Assembly (NCBI GenBank): GCA_029216955.1
Contig: JANAVB010010791.1
Location: 10,926,438-10,990,437, forward strand
Direction of reading: 5' to 3'
Origin: Iris pallida
Taxonomy: Eukaryota > Streptophyta > Magnoliopsida > Asparagales > Iridaceae
Length of the DNA stretch: 64,000 nucleotides
The notes beneath the pieces were generated by a model. The model made no database searches. It worked only from the letters and a program-made list of their open reading frames with translations, and was not told where the DNA came from. Positions within the stretch are counted from its first letter, which is position 1, and each line of letters opens with the position of its first letter. A program made the translations under genes and the position numbers. Positions 48,101-58,900 of this stretch are shown piece after piece.

Positions 48101-48313
48101 CTAAAATGAATTCAAAAGTTTCCTAATTAGGACTAAAACTTAAAATTCAAATCTAAAATGATAATTAAGTTTCTAAAGTCATGGTTAGTCTCTAATCATG
48201 GTTAGCTAAGGTTAAACCAACTATTAACACAAAAGCACCAATTAAAATATTATCAAAAATTCAAAATCATATAATTACCAAAATATCCCTAATCTAGAAA
48301 AGTAGTAGTGACA
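45110..48313 (-). repeat. 3' LTR of chromovirus Z (3204 bp)
   Basis: On the minus strand the LTR starts TGTCACTACTAC next to a purine-rich tract (TTTAGGAGGGTAAATT) and ends GGGTCGTGACA. That end matches LTR-A and LTR-B, and the minus-strand GCGTAGGCTGGAC block near 45160 is shared with LTR-B. Contents: a 35 bp direct repeat (47865 and 47960), a small TTAGGG-like tract (about 48003-48022), an AT-rich stretch with TATA-like sequence (46590-46660) and a dense GTCAA cluster (46331-46500). Confidence 0.82.
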
Positions 48314-51300
48314 AATTTACCCTCCTAAAAATAAGTTTGTCCTCGAAATTGAAGATAAAACTGAACAGATAAGAAGGATAGAAAAATCATACCACAAGGC
48401 TGAAAAAGATAAGGGTATCGCTCGCGCATCTCATCCTCCCTCTTCCAGGTAGACTCACTTGGAGAGTGATGCCTCCATGCGACGCAAACCAAGGGTATCG
48501 TCTGGTTCCTCGGTACCTTCTCTCGTCGATCCAGGTTCTCCACAGGTTGTTTTTGGATAACTAAGTGTAGGGCCCACCTAGATTTCGGAATGATCTAGTA
48601 CATGGCTGGGATCTGCCATATACCGTATCAACTACGACACGTAAAACACGTTGTGGACTCCCTCCAATGCAGGTGGCAAGTCTAGCATGTAATGAAACAC
48701 GAACTAACCTTTCCACCTCCACCAAAGTGAATAGTGCCTCGTGTCAGAGATATCATCAGGAATACCAGATCTCCAACCTAGCACAAACATGGTCTCAAAC
48801 TTAACTATAACAATCACATGGTCAAACAAAATCGCAAAATAAACAAAATCCTAATCCTAAGTCTAAGCTGTACCTCAAACTCCAAAGGAGTCCGTAGCTA
48901 TCGGCCTAATGCCGATGTCTTTCCTGCGCCACGTGAAGTCGATATCTGATGATCTTCACCTTCTCAGCTGCGTCCACAACCATCTCAGGTCCCAATAAAG
49001 CTCACTCTCCAACATCATCCTACGAAAGGGAGTACGACATCTACGCCCGTACAATGCCTCGAATGGTGACATCTCAATGCTGGCCTGGAAACTATTGTTG
49101 TATGCAAACTCTAGCAAGTACAATTGATCCTCCCAAGAACCTCCAAAATCCATGACACAAGTCCGCAGCATGTCCTCGAGTTTTTGAATAGTCCTCTCTG
49201 ACTGTCCATCCGTCTGATGGTGGTATGCAGTACTAAACTTGAGCTGAGTGCCCAAACTAGTATGTAGACTCCGTCAGAAATGGAAAGTAAAACGACTATC
49301 CCGATCCGAGATAATGCTCATCGGAACTCCATGAAGTCTGACAATCTGACACACATACATCTCTGCTAGCTTCTCCGTAGACAAGCCCACTTTGAATGGC
49401 AAAAAGTGGGCTGATTTGATTAACCTGTCAACGATGACCTAAATCGCGTCTTTCCCTCATGGTGTACGTGGAAATCCCGAAATAAAGTCCATCGTAATAT
49501 GTTCCTACTTCCATTCCAGAATGGACAATGGCTGTAACAGTCCTCCTGGCCTCTGCCTCTCATCCTTTACCTGCTAGCAGACTAAACATCTGGCTATGAA
49601 GCGTGCTACCTTCCGCTTCATCCTACACTACCATACATACTCCTTAAGATCCATGTACATCTTGTTGGCACCTGGATGCAAAGAATACTGAGAACGGTAA
49701 GCCTCCTACATAACCTGCTCCCGAAGGTCTCTACTAGGCACACACATCCTGGAATCGTGCCTCAATATGCCATTATCTACAATGACAAACTCATCCACAA
49801 GTCCTGCTCGAACCTGCTCTCGGATACACCGTAAAGCAACATCGTCGAACTGAGTCGACTTGATCCTCTCCATCAAGTTCGACTGAATCTGCAGACCTAT
49901 ATTTGTATCTCAACCTCCGACACTATCACCTCGATCTCCAGGCTCTCCAGATCTGCTAACAAGTAACGATCTACCGTCAAACACATGGCTACCGGATATC
50001 TGCTCAAAGCGTCGGCATCCATGTTGGCCTTTCCCGGATGATAATGTAATGAAATGTCGAAGTCCTTCATCAACTCCAACCATCTCCTTTGCCTCATGTT
50101 AAGCTTTTTCTGGTTAAACACATAATTCAAGCTCTTGTAGTCTATGAAGATCTTCACTCGTTCTTCGTATAAATAGTGCTTCCATAACTTAAGAGTAAAA
50201 ATAACTGCCGTCAACTCCAAATCATGGGTAGGATAGTTCTTCTCATGAGGACGTAACTGCCTAGAAGCATAGGCAATCACCTTCCCGTGCTGCTACAAGA
50301 TACAACCCAGACCCTTTCCTGAGGCGTCACTGTAGATAGTGAACCCGCCTGATCCTGATGGCAATATCAGAATCGGAGCCATCGTCAACCTCTTCTTGAA
50401 CTCATCAAAGGCGATCTAACACTCCTTTGTCCAAATAAACTCTATGTCCTTTCAGTTCAGCCTGTTTAATGACTATGCAACTCGATAGAAACCCTGAACA
50501 AACCTCCTTTAGTAGCCTGCCAATCCCAGGAAGCTCCTGATCTCCGCAATTGAACTCTGTGCTGTCCACGCCTCAACTGTCGTAATCTTTCTCGGATCAA
50601 CTGAGATCCCATTCCCGGTCACAACATGACCTAGGAAATCAACTCGATTCAGAAAGAACTCAAACTTCGAAAGCTTGCCATAAAGCTCCTCCTTCCTGAG
50701 AGTCTCCAGAACCACTCTGAAGTGCTCCTCATCCTCCTATGTGGTCTTCGAGTACACCAAGATATCGTCGATGAACACGATCATGAACTTGTCCAAGTAC
50801 TGGTGGAACACCTTGTTCATCAGGTTCATAAACACCGTCAGGGCGTTAGTTAACCCAAACGACATCACAATGAACTCAAACTGGCCATACCGTATCCTGA
50901 GTGCTATCTTTAGAATGTCCTCCCTCTTCACCTTCACTTGATGGTAACCTGACCTTAGATCAATTTTGAAAAATACCCTCGCTTCGCTCAACTGATCGAA
51001 CATATCATCGATCCTCGACAGCAGGTACTTGTTCTTGATCATGAAGCTATTGAGAATCCTGTAGTCGATGCACATTCGTACCGATCCATCATTCTTCGGT
51101 ACAAAGAGTACCGGTGCACCCACGATGAAGAACTCGATCGGATGAAACCTTTCTCCTGCAACTCATCCACCTGCTTCATCAACTCCACCAGCTCGCTGTT
51201 GTTCACTCTATAGACGTGCTGAGATATCGTCTCTACGTCGGGCACCAAATCTATAGAGAACTCCACTTCTCGGTCCGGAGGTAATCCAGGCAACTCTCCT

Positions 51301-51716
51301 AAAAGTACATCAATGAACTCAGCTATCAATGGATGTGGTATACTCTGCTCCTCTACTGAGACTCCGTAGAAAACTTCGTTGCTCTGCTCCGCCTTCCATC
51401 TGGCAAACTCGAACTCTGGCTCTCCTGACAAATGGAAAAGAACTCTACCACCACGACAATCTATACTGGCATGGTGCCTGCTCAACTAATCCATCCCGAG
51501 TACTATATCGTAGTTTAGTAATAGCATTATGAGAAGACTCACATCCAGTTCTTGGCCTCCCAAAACTACTCTCCGATTCTTGTAAATATCACTGACGAGG
51601 ATGATACCAGCCCCAGTCGTGACCTTGCAAGTCCTAGGCAACGATTCAGAAGAAAGATGGTATGTAATAACAAATGATACAGACACAAAACTATGGGAAG
51701 CAATCAAATCAAACAA
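48314..51716 (-). pseudogene. pol: Protease-RT-RNase H-integrase-chromodomain of chromovirus Z
   Basis: High to low coordinate: protease (DLIASHSFVSVSFV, then YDIVLGMD; 51716-51490), linker with PGLPPDREVEFSIDL (51250), RT ([27 protein letters not shown], and the intact catalytic [11 protein letters not shown] at about 50765; 51123-50737, continuing to 50509), RNase H ([20 protein letters not shown], 50280-49897), integrase (AYHHQTDGQSERTIQKLED and SPFEALYGRRCRTP; 49255-48956) and a chromodomain-like tail (DRREKVPRNQTIPLVCVAW, SESTWKREDEMRERYP; 48543-48400). Interspersed stops break it into at least seven frames. The tail marks it as a chromovirus, which usually targets heterochromatin. Confidence 0.9.
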
Positions 51717-53467
51717 AACAAATGCAGGAATAGAGTCGAGAAGAACAAAATATGTGATGTATCAAAATATGTAAGTACTTGTTCAAGTACTAGAGATATT
51801 GTTGCTAATGTAGCATTTATTTCTAAGATAGAACATAGGAATATTGTAAAAGCTTTTAATGATGAATTTTGGATTTTTGCAATACAAGAGGAACTAAACC
51901 AATTCCAATGGAATCAAGTTTGGGAACTCGTTCCGAGACCCTGTGATCATCCGATTATTGGTACCAAGTAGGTGTTTCAAAATAAGTTAGATGAGAATGG
52001 TTCAGTCACCCGCAACAAAGCACGTCTAGTAGCTTAAGGCTATAATCAATAAGAAGGCATTGACTACGATGAGACATATGCTCCGGTTGTTAGACTAGAA
52101 TTCATTGGTATGCTTTTTTGCTTTTTCAAGTTTTCATGGTTTTAAGCTTTTTTAAAAGGATGTCAAAGGTGCTTTTCTAAATAGTTTTATAAAAGAAGAA
52201 GTCTTTGTTAAACAACCCCTGGCTTTGATGATTTCAAAAATTCTGATCACGTATTCAAGCTTCGTAAGGCTCTATATGGACTTAAACAAGTACCTCATGC
52301 ATGGTATGAGCACCTTAGTTCTTTCTTACTTGAATACGATTTTTCAAAAGGAAAGATTTATTCTACTATGTTTATAAAATCTTTGGATAAGCATATTATA
52401 TTAGTGCAGATATTTATAGATGACATTATCTTTTGATCAACAAATGAGATGCTATGTAACGAGTTTTCTAAATGTATGCAGAGTGAATTTGAAATGAGCA
52501 TAATGAGAGAACTAACATTCTTTCTTGGGCTACAAGTCAAGCAAAGTTTACAAGGGATCTTCATTAATCAAGCCAAATATATTAAAAAAATTGCTGAAGA
52601 AGTTTGACATGGATAAGGTCAAACCATTTGGAACTCCTATAGCAACATCTACAAATCTTGATATGGATGAAAGTGGTACATCAACTGAAGTGCATAAGTA
52701 CAGAGGTATGATTGGTAGTTTACTATTTTTAACTGCTAGTCGTCCAGACATTATATTTTCAGTATGCTTGTGTGTAAGATATTAGACATGTCCTAAGAAA
52801 TCACATGTAAGCATCGTTAAGCGTATCCTCCGATACCTTAAAGGTACTTTAACAACTGGTTTGTGGTATCCCAAAACCGAGTCGTTTGATCTGATAAGTT
52901 ATTCAGATGCGAATTTTGCTGGATGCAAGGTCGATCGTAAAAGTACCAGTAGTAATATTAACAATAGATGCTGAATATATAGCCACATGACGTTGTTGTG
53001 TCCAGATTTTGTGGATGAAATAAACGTTAGAAGATTATAAGTTAACTTATAACGATATTCCTACTTACTGTGATAACACTAGCTCAATAAATCTTATGAA
53101 GAATCCTGTTTGTCACTCTCGCACTAAACACATAGAGATTAGACATCACTTTCTTAGAGACCATGTATTACAAGAAAATATTAGTTTAGAATTTATTGAC
53201 ACTGAACATCAATTAGCTGACATCTTCACTAAACCCCTAGCTGAAGATCGTTTCAACTTTATACGAAAGGAATTAGGAATTTTGGACGTTGACATTTTAT
53301 AATTAAATATTACTTGACCTAAATTTATAAATTTGTAAAAAATATTTTGGTTATTGTTTGCCATTAAAATTGTTTGATTGAAAACTTTAATACAAACAGA
53401 ACAGTGTTACAATGTAGGACTTAGACGTAGTCCTAGGAGTACACTTTTGTTTAAGCTGGGTCCTTAG
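51717..53467 (+). pseudogene. pol: SIRE/Maximus copia RT-RNase H, degenerate
   Basis: Typical SIRE pol blocks appear in order: EELNQFQWNQVWELVPRP and IIGTK (51890-51970), a CUT-like run ending EEVFVKQPL near 52210, LRKALYGLKQ (52265), the RT catalytic FIDDIIF (about 52413-52433, followed at once by a TGA), QSEFEMSIMRELTFFLGLQ, YRGMIGSLLFLTASRPDIIF (52700), GLWYPKTESFDLISYSDANF (52860), then RNase H with a deletion of about 75-80 bp after VDRKSTS (52945), and HSRTKHIEIRHHFLRDHVL with QLADIFTKPLAEDRF to the stop near 53300. Frameshifts and stops are many. The remaining 160 bp is non-coding and ends at the Tat LTR. Confidence 0.88.
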
Positions 53468-53662
53468 TGCCAATGGAGCGAGTGGTAATGCGTTGACTCC
53501 GTTGACCGGCTGACGACGGTTATCGGTTCTCTGAAGGCGTGGATTGCTCTGGGTGCTGGAGCTTGCTGAGAGGAGGAAGACGTTGAGTGTCTGTATCTGC
53601 CTCTCTTGTATGTTCGTTGTGGATTCTGTGTGTTGTCCGTCTGTGAGAAGGAGATGATCCCT

Positions 53663-53672
53663 CTATTTATAG
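53663..53672 (-). promoter_or_regulatory. Probable TATA box of the Tat LTR
   Basis: Minus-strand CTATAAATAG followed by AGGGATC, located about 200 bp from the LTR 3' end as expected for a long U3 and short R-U5. Confidence 0.55.
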
Positions 53673-54174
53673 TTTTGCAGGCTGGCTGCTCATGCATGCA
53701 TATAGGATGCGCCGGTGTGTGGGGACGCCACGTGGAAGTTGCTGATGGGGGCGCACGGATGATGCGCCCTGATTGGGAGGTTGAACTCTTCATACTGCTG
53801 TTGTGAGCCGACACGTAGCAGAAGAGAAGATCTTTCTGTTGCTGAAATCTTGGACGAGTTGAGTCAAAGGACACGTGTCGTCGACCCATGGCTCGAAGAT
53901 CTCGGATTTGGGGGGGCAGTGATCTGGTGAGCTGCGCCTTGGATCTGGGCGCAGGAGGAGACTGCGGCTCATAACCTTTAGGAGTTATAAACCATTTAGG
54001 GCGCATGGCTTTTGAGGCGTATGCAGGTGACCTTCCTTCTGTCTTTCGGGATCAGAGATCAGTCTGGGGCGCATGGCTTTTGAGGCGCATGCAAAGCTTC
54101 AACCGGAGACTCTTCTTCTGTCTTTAGGGATCAGTGAAGGGTCTGAGGCGCATGGCTTTTGAGGCGCATGCTGG

Positions 54175-54238
54175 TTTGGACGCATGGCCGTAGAGGCGCA
54201 TGCGGGTTTGGACGCATGGCCGTAGAGGCGCATGCGGG
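54175..54238. repeat. Exact 32 bp tandem duplication in the Tat LTR
   Basis: Two identical units starting TTTGGACGCATGGCCG and ending GGCGCATGCGGG. They lie in a longer array of related units (about 53998-54240) in which GCGCATGGC is followed about 15 bp later by GCGCATGC. Confidence 0.85.
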
Positions 54239-54580
54239 TGGCCACGTGGCAGTAGCCGTCGGAATAGAGTCATGATGATGCTGACGTTGCCGACGCTTCG
54301 TTCTCTGAAAAAGTGTTCAGACTTTGGGAAGCGAGCTGCCAACTCTGGTGTCAGTTCAGCATTTAATATTTGTAACGTTCGATGGACAGCTGAGTGGGCA
54401 CATTGGTTGGTGTTCCACTTGGCATGGAGATGTGAGGGCGCATCCTCTGTGATGCGCCGGGTACTGTAGGGCGCGTCTGTGTGATGTGCCTGATGCAGGA
54501 GGACGCATCCATGTGATGTGCCGTTTGGCTGGCGCATCCGACATGTCCTTTAATGACGCGGCTGTCTCGCTCCTCGAGTG

Positions 54581-54704
54581 CTATAAATAGCCGTTTGGCT
54601 GAATTTGAGGCATCCGGTTCATCCATTTAATGCAAATTCATTGCACAGAATTCGGAGAGTCATCCACTTGGCGCGTGGGTTTGATTTGCCCGGCCTATAA
54701 ATAG
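54581..54704 (+). promoter_or_regulatory. Two plus-strand TATA decamers inside the Tat LTR
   Basis: CTATAAATAG occurs at 54581-54590 and 54695-54704, opposite in sense to the element. A 131-codon frame (ATG 54752, stop near 55144) follows the second one, but I recognise no domain in it and do not call it a gene. Together with the identical decamer at 55860 this suggests duplicated plus-strand promoter sequence. Confidence 0.4.
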
Positions 54705-55606
54705 TGGCATGGAGAGAAGGTTTGCTCCTCATTCCCTCACGTACTTCCAACATGAACTTGGATATGTGGGTGCATTCTGTTGACGAAGTGCTCCCGAGGG
54801 TGAAGATGAAACGTCGTGTTGTCTTCGATGCACTTGAAGGTGACTGTTACATCCAAAAGACGGAGTCGAGGGCTTCCGAGGCAGGCGGAAGGTGCCTGTT
54901 GCATCCAAAGATAAGGATGTTCGGGCCTCGTCTCCGTTATTCCGGAAGAGCCGTAGATCGGAATGGCGGTGCTAGGCTCTCTCTTCCTTCAAAGTGGGTG
55001 CCGCCCACTTTGATTGTGTTGAAAGCTCCTTGTGCCATGATTTTGATCACGGTCTTCCTTGGTCTTTGGAGGCTCTTTCGAAACCTCCCCTGGCCACATT
55101 ATTTGCGGTGCTCTTCTCTTCCCTGGTTCCAGCCAGAGGGTTAAATGCTTTGCTTGGCGAAGCACTTATCAGGCGAGCCTGGCTGGAAGAGCGGCACATA
55201 ACTGGGCTCTGCTCGGCCAGGTGAGCCTGGTTGGAAGAGTTGTACATAACTGAGCTGCTGAAGGGATGCACATAACTGAGCTGGGTGCACATAACTGAGC
55301 TGCTGAAGAGATGGTAGGATGCGCCTGGCTGGAGGCGCATGACATCTGCTGCGCCTGGCTGACAACGCATGGTGACTGCTGCGCCTATCGGAAGGCGCAT
55401 GGTGGTTGCTGGATGTAGATCTAGGATCCTTCCTTTGTAGAAATTCTCCTTTGTACCATCTTTTCTAGACATGTAATAGACTTTTATATATAAAATAAAA
55501 AGTCCTTCTTCGAATGTCTATGGCTTATTCGATTAGCTGTCTGAGTTCTGGCGCATATAATGCCTGGCGCATGGGCTTTCTGGTTGTGAAATTCCATGCT
55601 TCTACA

Positions 55607-55621
55607 AGACCCCCTTCAAAG
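55607..55621 (-). promoter_or_regulatory. Polypurine tract of the Tat element
   Basis: Minus-strand CTTTGAAGGGGGTCT directly before the LTR start TGTAGAAG. It fixes the high-coordinate LTR boundary at 55606. Confidence 0.65.
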
Positions 55622-55859
55622 TTTTCAAAACTTTTGAATAAGTTTTGGAATACTTTGAATAAGAAGCATGGAGGTCAGGGCGCATGATTTTTGGGCGCAT
55701 GCTTGTTCGGGCGCATGCTCCTTTCAGTTGATGATGATGACGCCTTGGTAACCCAAAAGATTAATGATGATCTTTTGGTTGTATTTGTTGTTATCTCCTC
55801 ACGGAACCCGAAGCAACGGCTGAGATTACACGTCATCGGTTCACGCGTGCGACCAAGCC

Positions 55860-55869
55860 CTATAAATAG
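55860..55869 (+). promoter_or_regulatory. TATA box of the antisense PMD gene
   Basis: CTATAAATAG lies 98 bp before the ATG at 55967. It is followed by a GA microsatellite and a pyrimidine-rich leader containing AAAACCCTAAC, a common plant 5' leader. About 30 bp upstream are CACGTCATCGG and TTCACGCGTGCG, sequences with ACGT/TGACG-type cores that plant bZIP factors use. This makes an independent Pol II promoter likely. Confidence 0.65.
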
Positions 55870-55966
55870 GTAAGGGTTGGAGAGAGAGAGAGAGTTCATC
55901 TGCTCTGTGCCTTTGCTTTCTTTAAAGTTTTTTCTTCAAAACCCTAACTTTTTCTTCTCTGAGAGA

Positions 55967-58900
55967 ATGGCTCCCAAGACTCCTCGCGGCGGTGCCGACA
56001 AGGGAAAGGAGAAAGCGAAGGAGCCTGCGGAAGTTGTAACGGCTGACATTCCCCGACGGCCTGTCGAAGTTCGGCCAGAGGTGGTCGGTAAGTCTCGTTT
56101 TTCCGTACACCAACGCACATAGACCTTGGGTCTTTAATGATGTGCCGCGGTCTTTGTTCGCCGACGCGCATGGGTTTAGGCCCTGATGATGCGCCGAGGC
56201 TGCTGACGCGCATGGGCTAAAACTCTGATGATGCGCCGAGGCTGCTGACGCGCATGGGCTTAAACCCTGATGATGCGCCGAAGCTCTTCTTGTTGCTTCT
56301 AACATTTTTTCTGATCTTTGCTAGTGTCGGTAGCAATCCCGCCTCTGAATGAAGTGTTCTTGGAGGCTATCTTCAACCAGATGGGAGTAGAGTATGATGA
56401 GGAAGTGATAAACCCCGCTCAAGAGGCTCTTATGCTGGATCAGCCTCCCGAGAGAATGACCCAAATCCGTGAGCAGCAGTATGGGTTCCTCAAACGGATG
56501 ATGGAACGTGGTGTTTTAAAATCTTCCACATCTGATAAATTGACCTTCTTGAAGCCTGAGTTCCTATTCGGAGACCGTCTCACTTCTACTGATGCGACGG
56601 TGTTGAAGGTCAAGGAGGACTGGTTCTTTACAGCGAATGGGGTGCATATGACTGTCAAGCAACTTGAACGTCAATGGCCTTTGACATGATGTCGCCTTGT
56701 TTCCCAGAGGAAGATGTCTTGGGATCTTACCCCTTCTCAGGGGGAGCGGTGACTGGCGTCATCCAAATTGATTCTACTTTCGACCGAAGGGATACTTTGA
56801 CCGCCATACGGTCTGGGTCTTCTTTCACCTGGCGGACTCTACACCCCGGGAGCCTCTACAGTGACGTATCCATTGATACGTTTGCTTATAGTGCTTTGAC
56901 TTTTACACATCGTATGCTTTTGATGGAACGCTCATACCCGAAAGGAGATTTTTGGGTAGAGGGTTGGTGCCATTATGTTTCTAAGTGGGATAAACTGACA
57001 CTCTGGATCTTGTCGCGGTTTCGGACCGAGCTTCGAGAGATTGGGTTGACTGCCGCGATCCGTGCTACCCAGGCGGGTGTTGATCTCAACAGGCATATGT
57101 TCCTCGCACTACTGGAGATGTTTGATGTCCATACCGGGACCTTTTTTACTCCGGTAGGGGAATTAGGGTTCGCACTTCATGAGATGTACGAGGTGTCAAA
57201 ACTCCCTTGGGGGTCGGAACCCTATGAAGAGTACTTTCCCACCAACGAGGAACTTCAAGTCCTAGGGGACAGGGCTGAGGAGATGACGGCCGTCTTTAAG
57301 GAAGTGGCGAGTCATCATTACTATATGTAGAGACGGGATAGGAACGGGACGCAGCCTCATGTGACCGCTTGGAGAGATTATGTCTTTAGACAAGACAAGG
57401 AGGATCCCTCACAATTTTCCACTCCACCGGCGCTCTCTCGTAGCGAAGTGTTGTCCGAAATGAGCAGGTTAGGGAAGAAAAATCCTCGAGGAAATGAGGA
57501 CCAGCAGTCAGATGCACGCTCCTACAGCTGCTTCTGGCATCTTGCTTATCGGATGTCACCCAAGGCGGTGTTGGCGTCCTACCTGATGATATGGCTCCGG
57601 GATTGCGTATTCGCGGGCGGATCCGGTGCCGTAGAGAGGGTAACCCGAAACTTAATCCTGCCAGCCGTGAAGCTGGTCTTTGGCCGGCGTTTGGCTCTTC
57701 TCCCCGCAATGGTATGTAACCTGCAGCGAGGTTTGAGAGAGTTTGCTGGAAATGTGATTCATGACAGAGGCCGAAACAATAACTTCCCGCACGCCGAACT
57801 GCCGTTTCACTATTTGATGGGATGGCTAATTTTGTATCATCCCAGTGTGATGAGTCCAGGCTCGGAAGATGATTATAAGGCTGGAGATGCACTCCTTCAT
57901 CGTTTCAATCGGAGGAGCTGGTCACATACTGGTGTCCCTGTTTGTAGAAAGGTTTTATCCCGTCTTCAGGGTTGGGAAATTACCAAAGTTGGTCCAATCT
58001 ACTTGGGCTTTGAGGCCAACGAAGATCTGAGGGATCTGGGCGAAGGTACCACCACTCTGCCTCAATGGGGATTCCGCTGGTTGCAGAGTATCCGGCCGTC
58101 TCATCTGGTATACAGGAACAGGAATCAATGCTACCTGGAACCATACTTGCCAAGCTGCTTTGTGCGACAATTTGGTTATGCCCAGATGATGTTGGATAAC
58201 CCCAGTATTTCTCTGGGGTATATTGGAAGTTTGTTGGATGGTGCACGAGCTTGGCATTACTATAATGCCGGATGTACTGGGGCTCGTTTTACGTTGCCCG
58301 TCCCAGATCCGCGGCCGCCCATTCTTTACTCAGCCGCCAAATTTTACTGTGTTATGGCTGCTGCGCCCTCCGGATATGACAGGGAAACCAGTCTTATTGC
58401 AGGCACCCAGTTAGCGATAACCGGGAACGTGCCGGTGAAGGCCCGATCGCATCGTCCGTCAGGGGCAGGTCATCGGAGTACCCCTTCCGCCTCTCAAGCA
58501 GAACCCTCGGGCGATCGATCAAAGCGATGTGCAGACGTAGGGATTGAATCTCCTGTACCGAAGAAACAGAAGAAGGCGTCGTCACCGACGGCGTCATCGG
58601 ATTCAACGTCCGCAGAGGTAAAGGCGTCCCACATAATCTGATTTTGGTTCTACTACTTACGAGGCTTCATCTTCTCTTGTAGGAACCGTTAAAAAGAAAA
58701 CCTCGCACCCCAAAGTCAGGTGGGAGTAGGCGAGAAGGGACGGCGGGCTCGTCTGAAGTGCGTATCCCGCCGACCATGATGTCTCCCATGGAGGAAGATC
58801 CGGAGGATGTTGTTGACGTGGAGATTCCGGTATCCCCGGATTATGTTAGGAGGGAAACTGGGACAAGCACGCCGTTTCCTGGTGGTGAAGAAGAATAGAG

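Larger units (their letters stand above)
45110..51716 (-). mobile_element. Ty3/gypsy chromovirus Z (Tekay-like), 5' part missing
   Basis: A complete 3' LTR (48313-45110) and a pol region (51716-48314) lie on the minus strand. Gag and the 5' LTR are absent; at about 51716 the sequence switches to plus-strand SIRE pol, so that junction is a rearrangement, not an insertion end. The 3' LTR abuts CACTA TNP2 at 45109 (last five bases TCAAG). Confidence 0.85.
53468..55606 (-). repeat. 3' LTR of the Tat element (about 2.1 kb)
   Basis: The high-coordinate end (minus-strand start TGTAGAAGCATGG) follows a polypurine tract. The low end (TGCCAATGGAGCG at 53468) is my best estimate because the 5' LTR is outside the window. 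A minus-strand TATA box (53663-53672) would start the element's RNA near 53635, leaving a long U3 of 1.9 kb. U3 is full of GCGCAT/ATGCGC motifs, including exact 32 bp tandem units (54175-54238), and it has two plus-strand TATA decamers. Confidence 0.65.

Noticed and set aside
54704..55144. 146-codon frame in the Tat LTR downstream of a plus-strand TATA decamer
   Set aside because: No recognisable domain or codon pattern, and it lies in an LTR. I kept only the promoter-like decamers.
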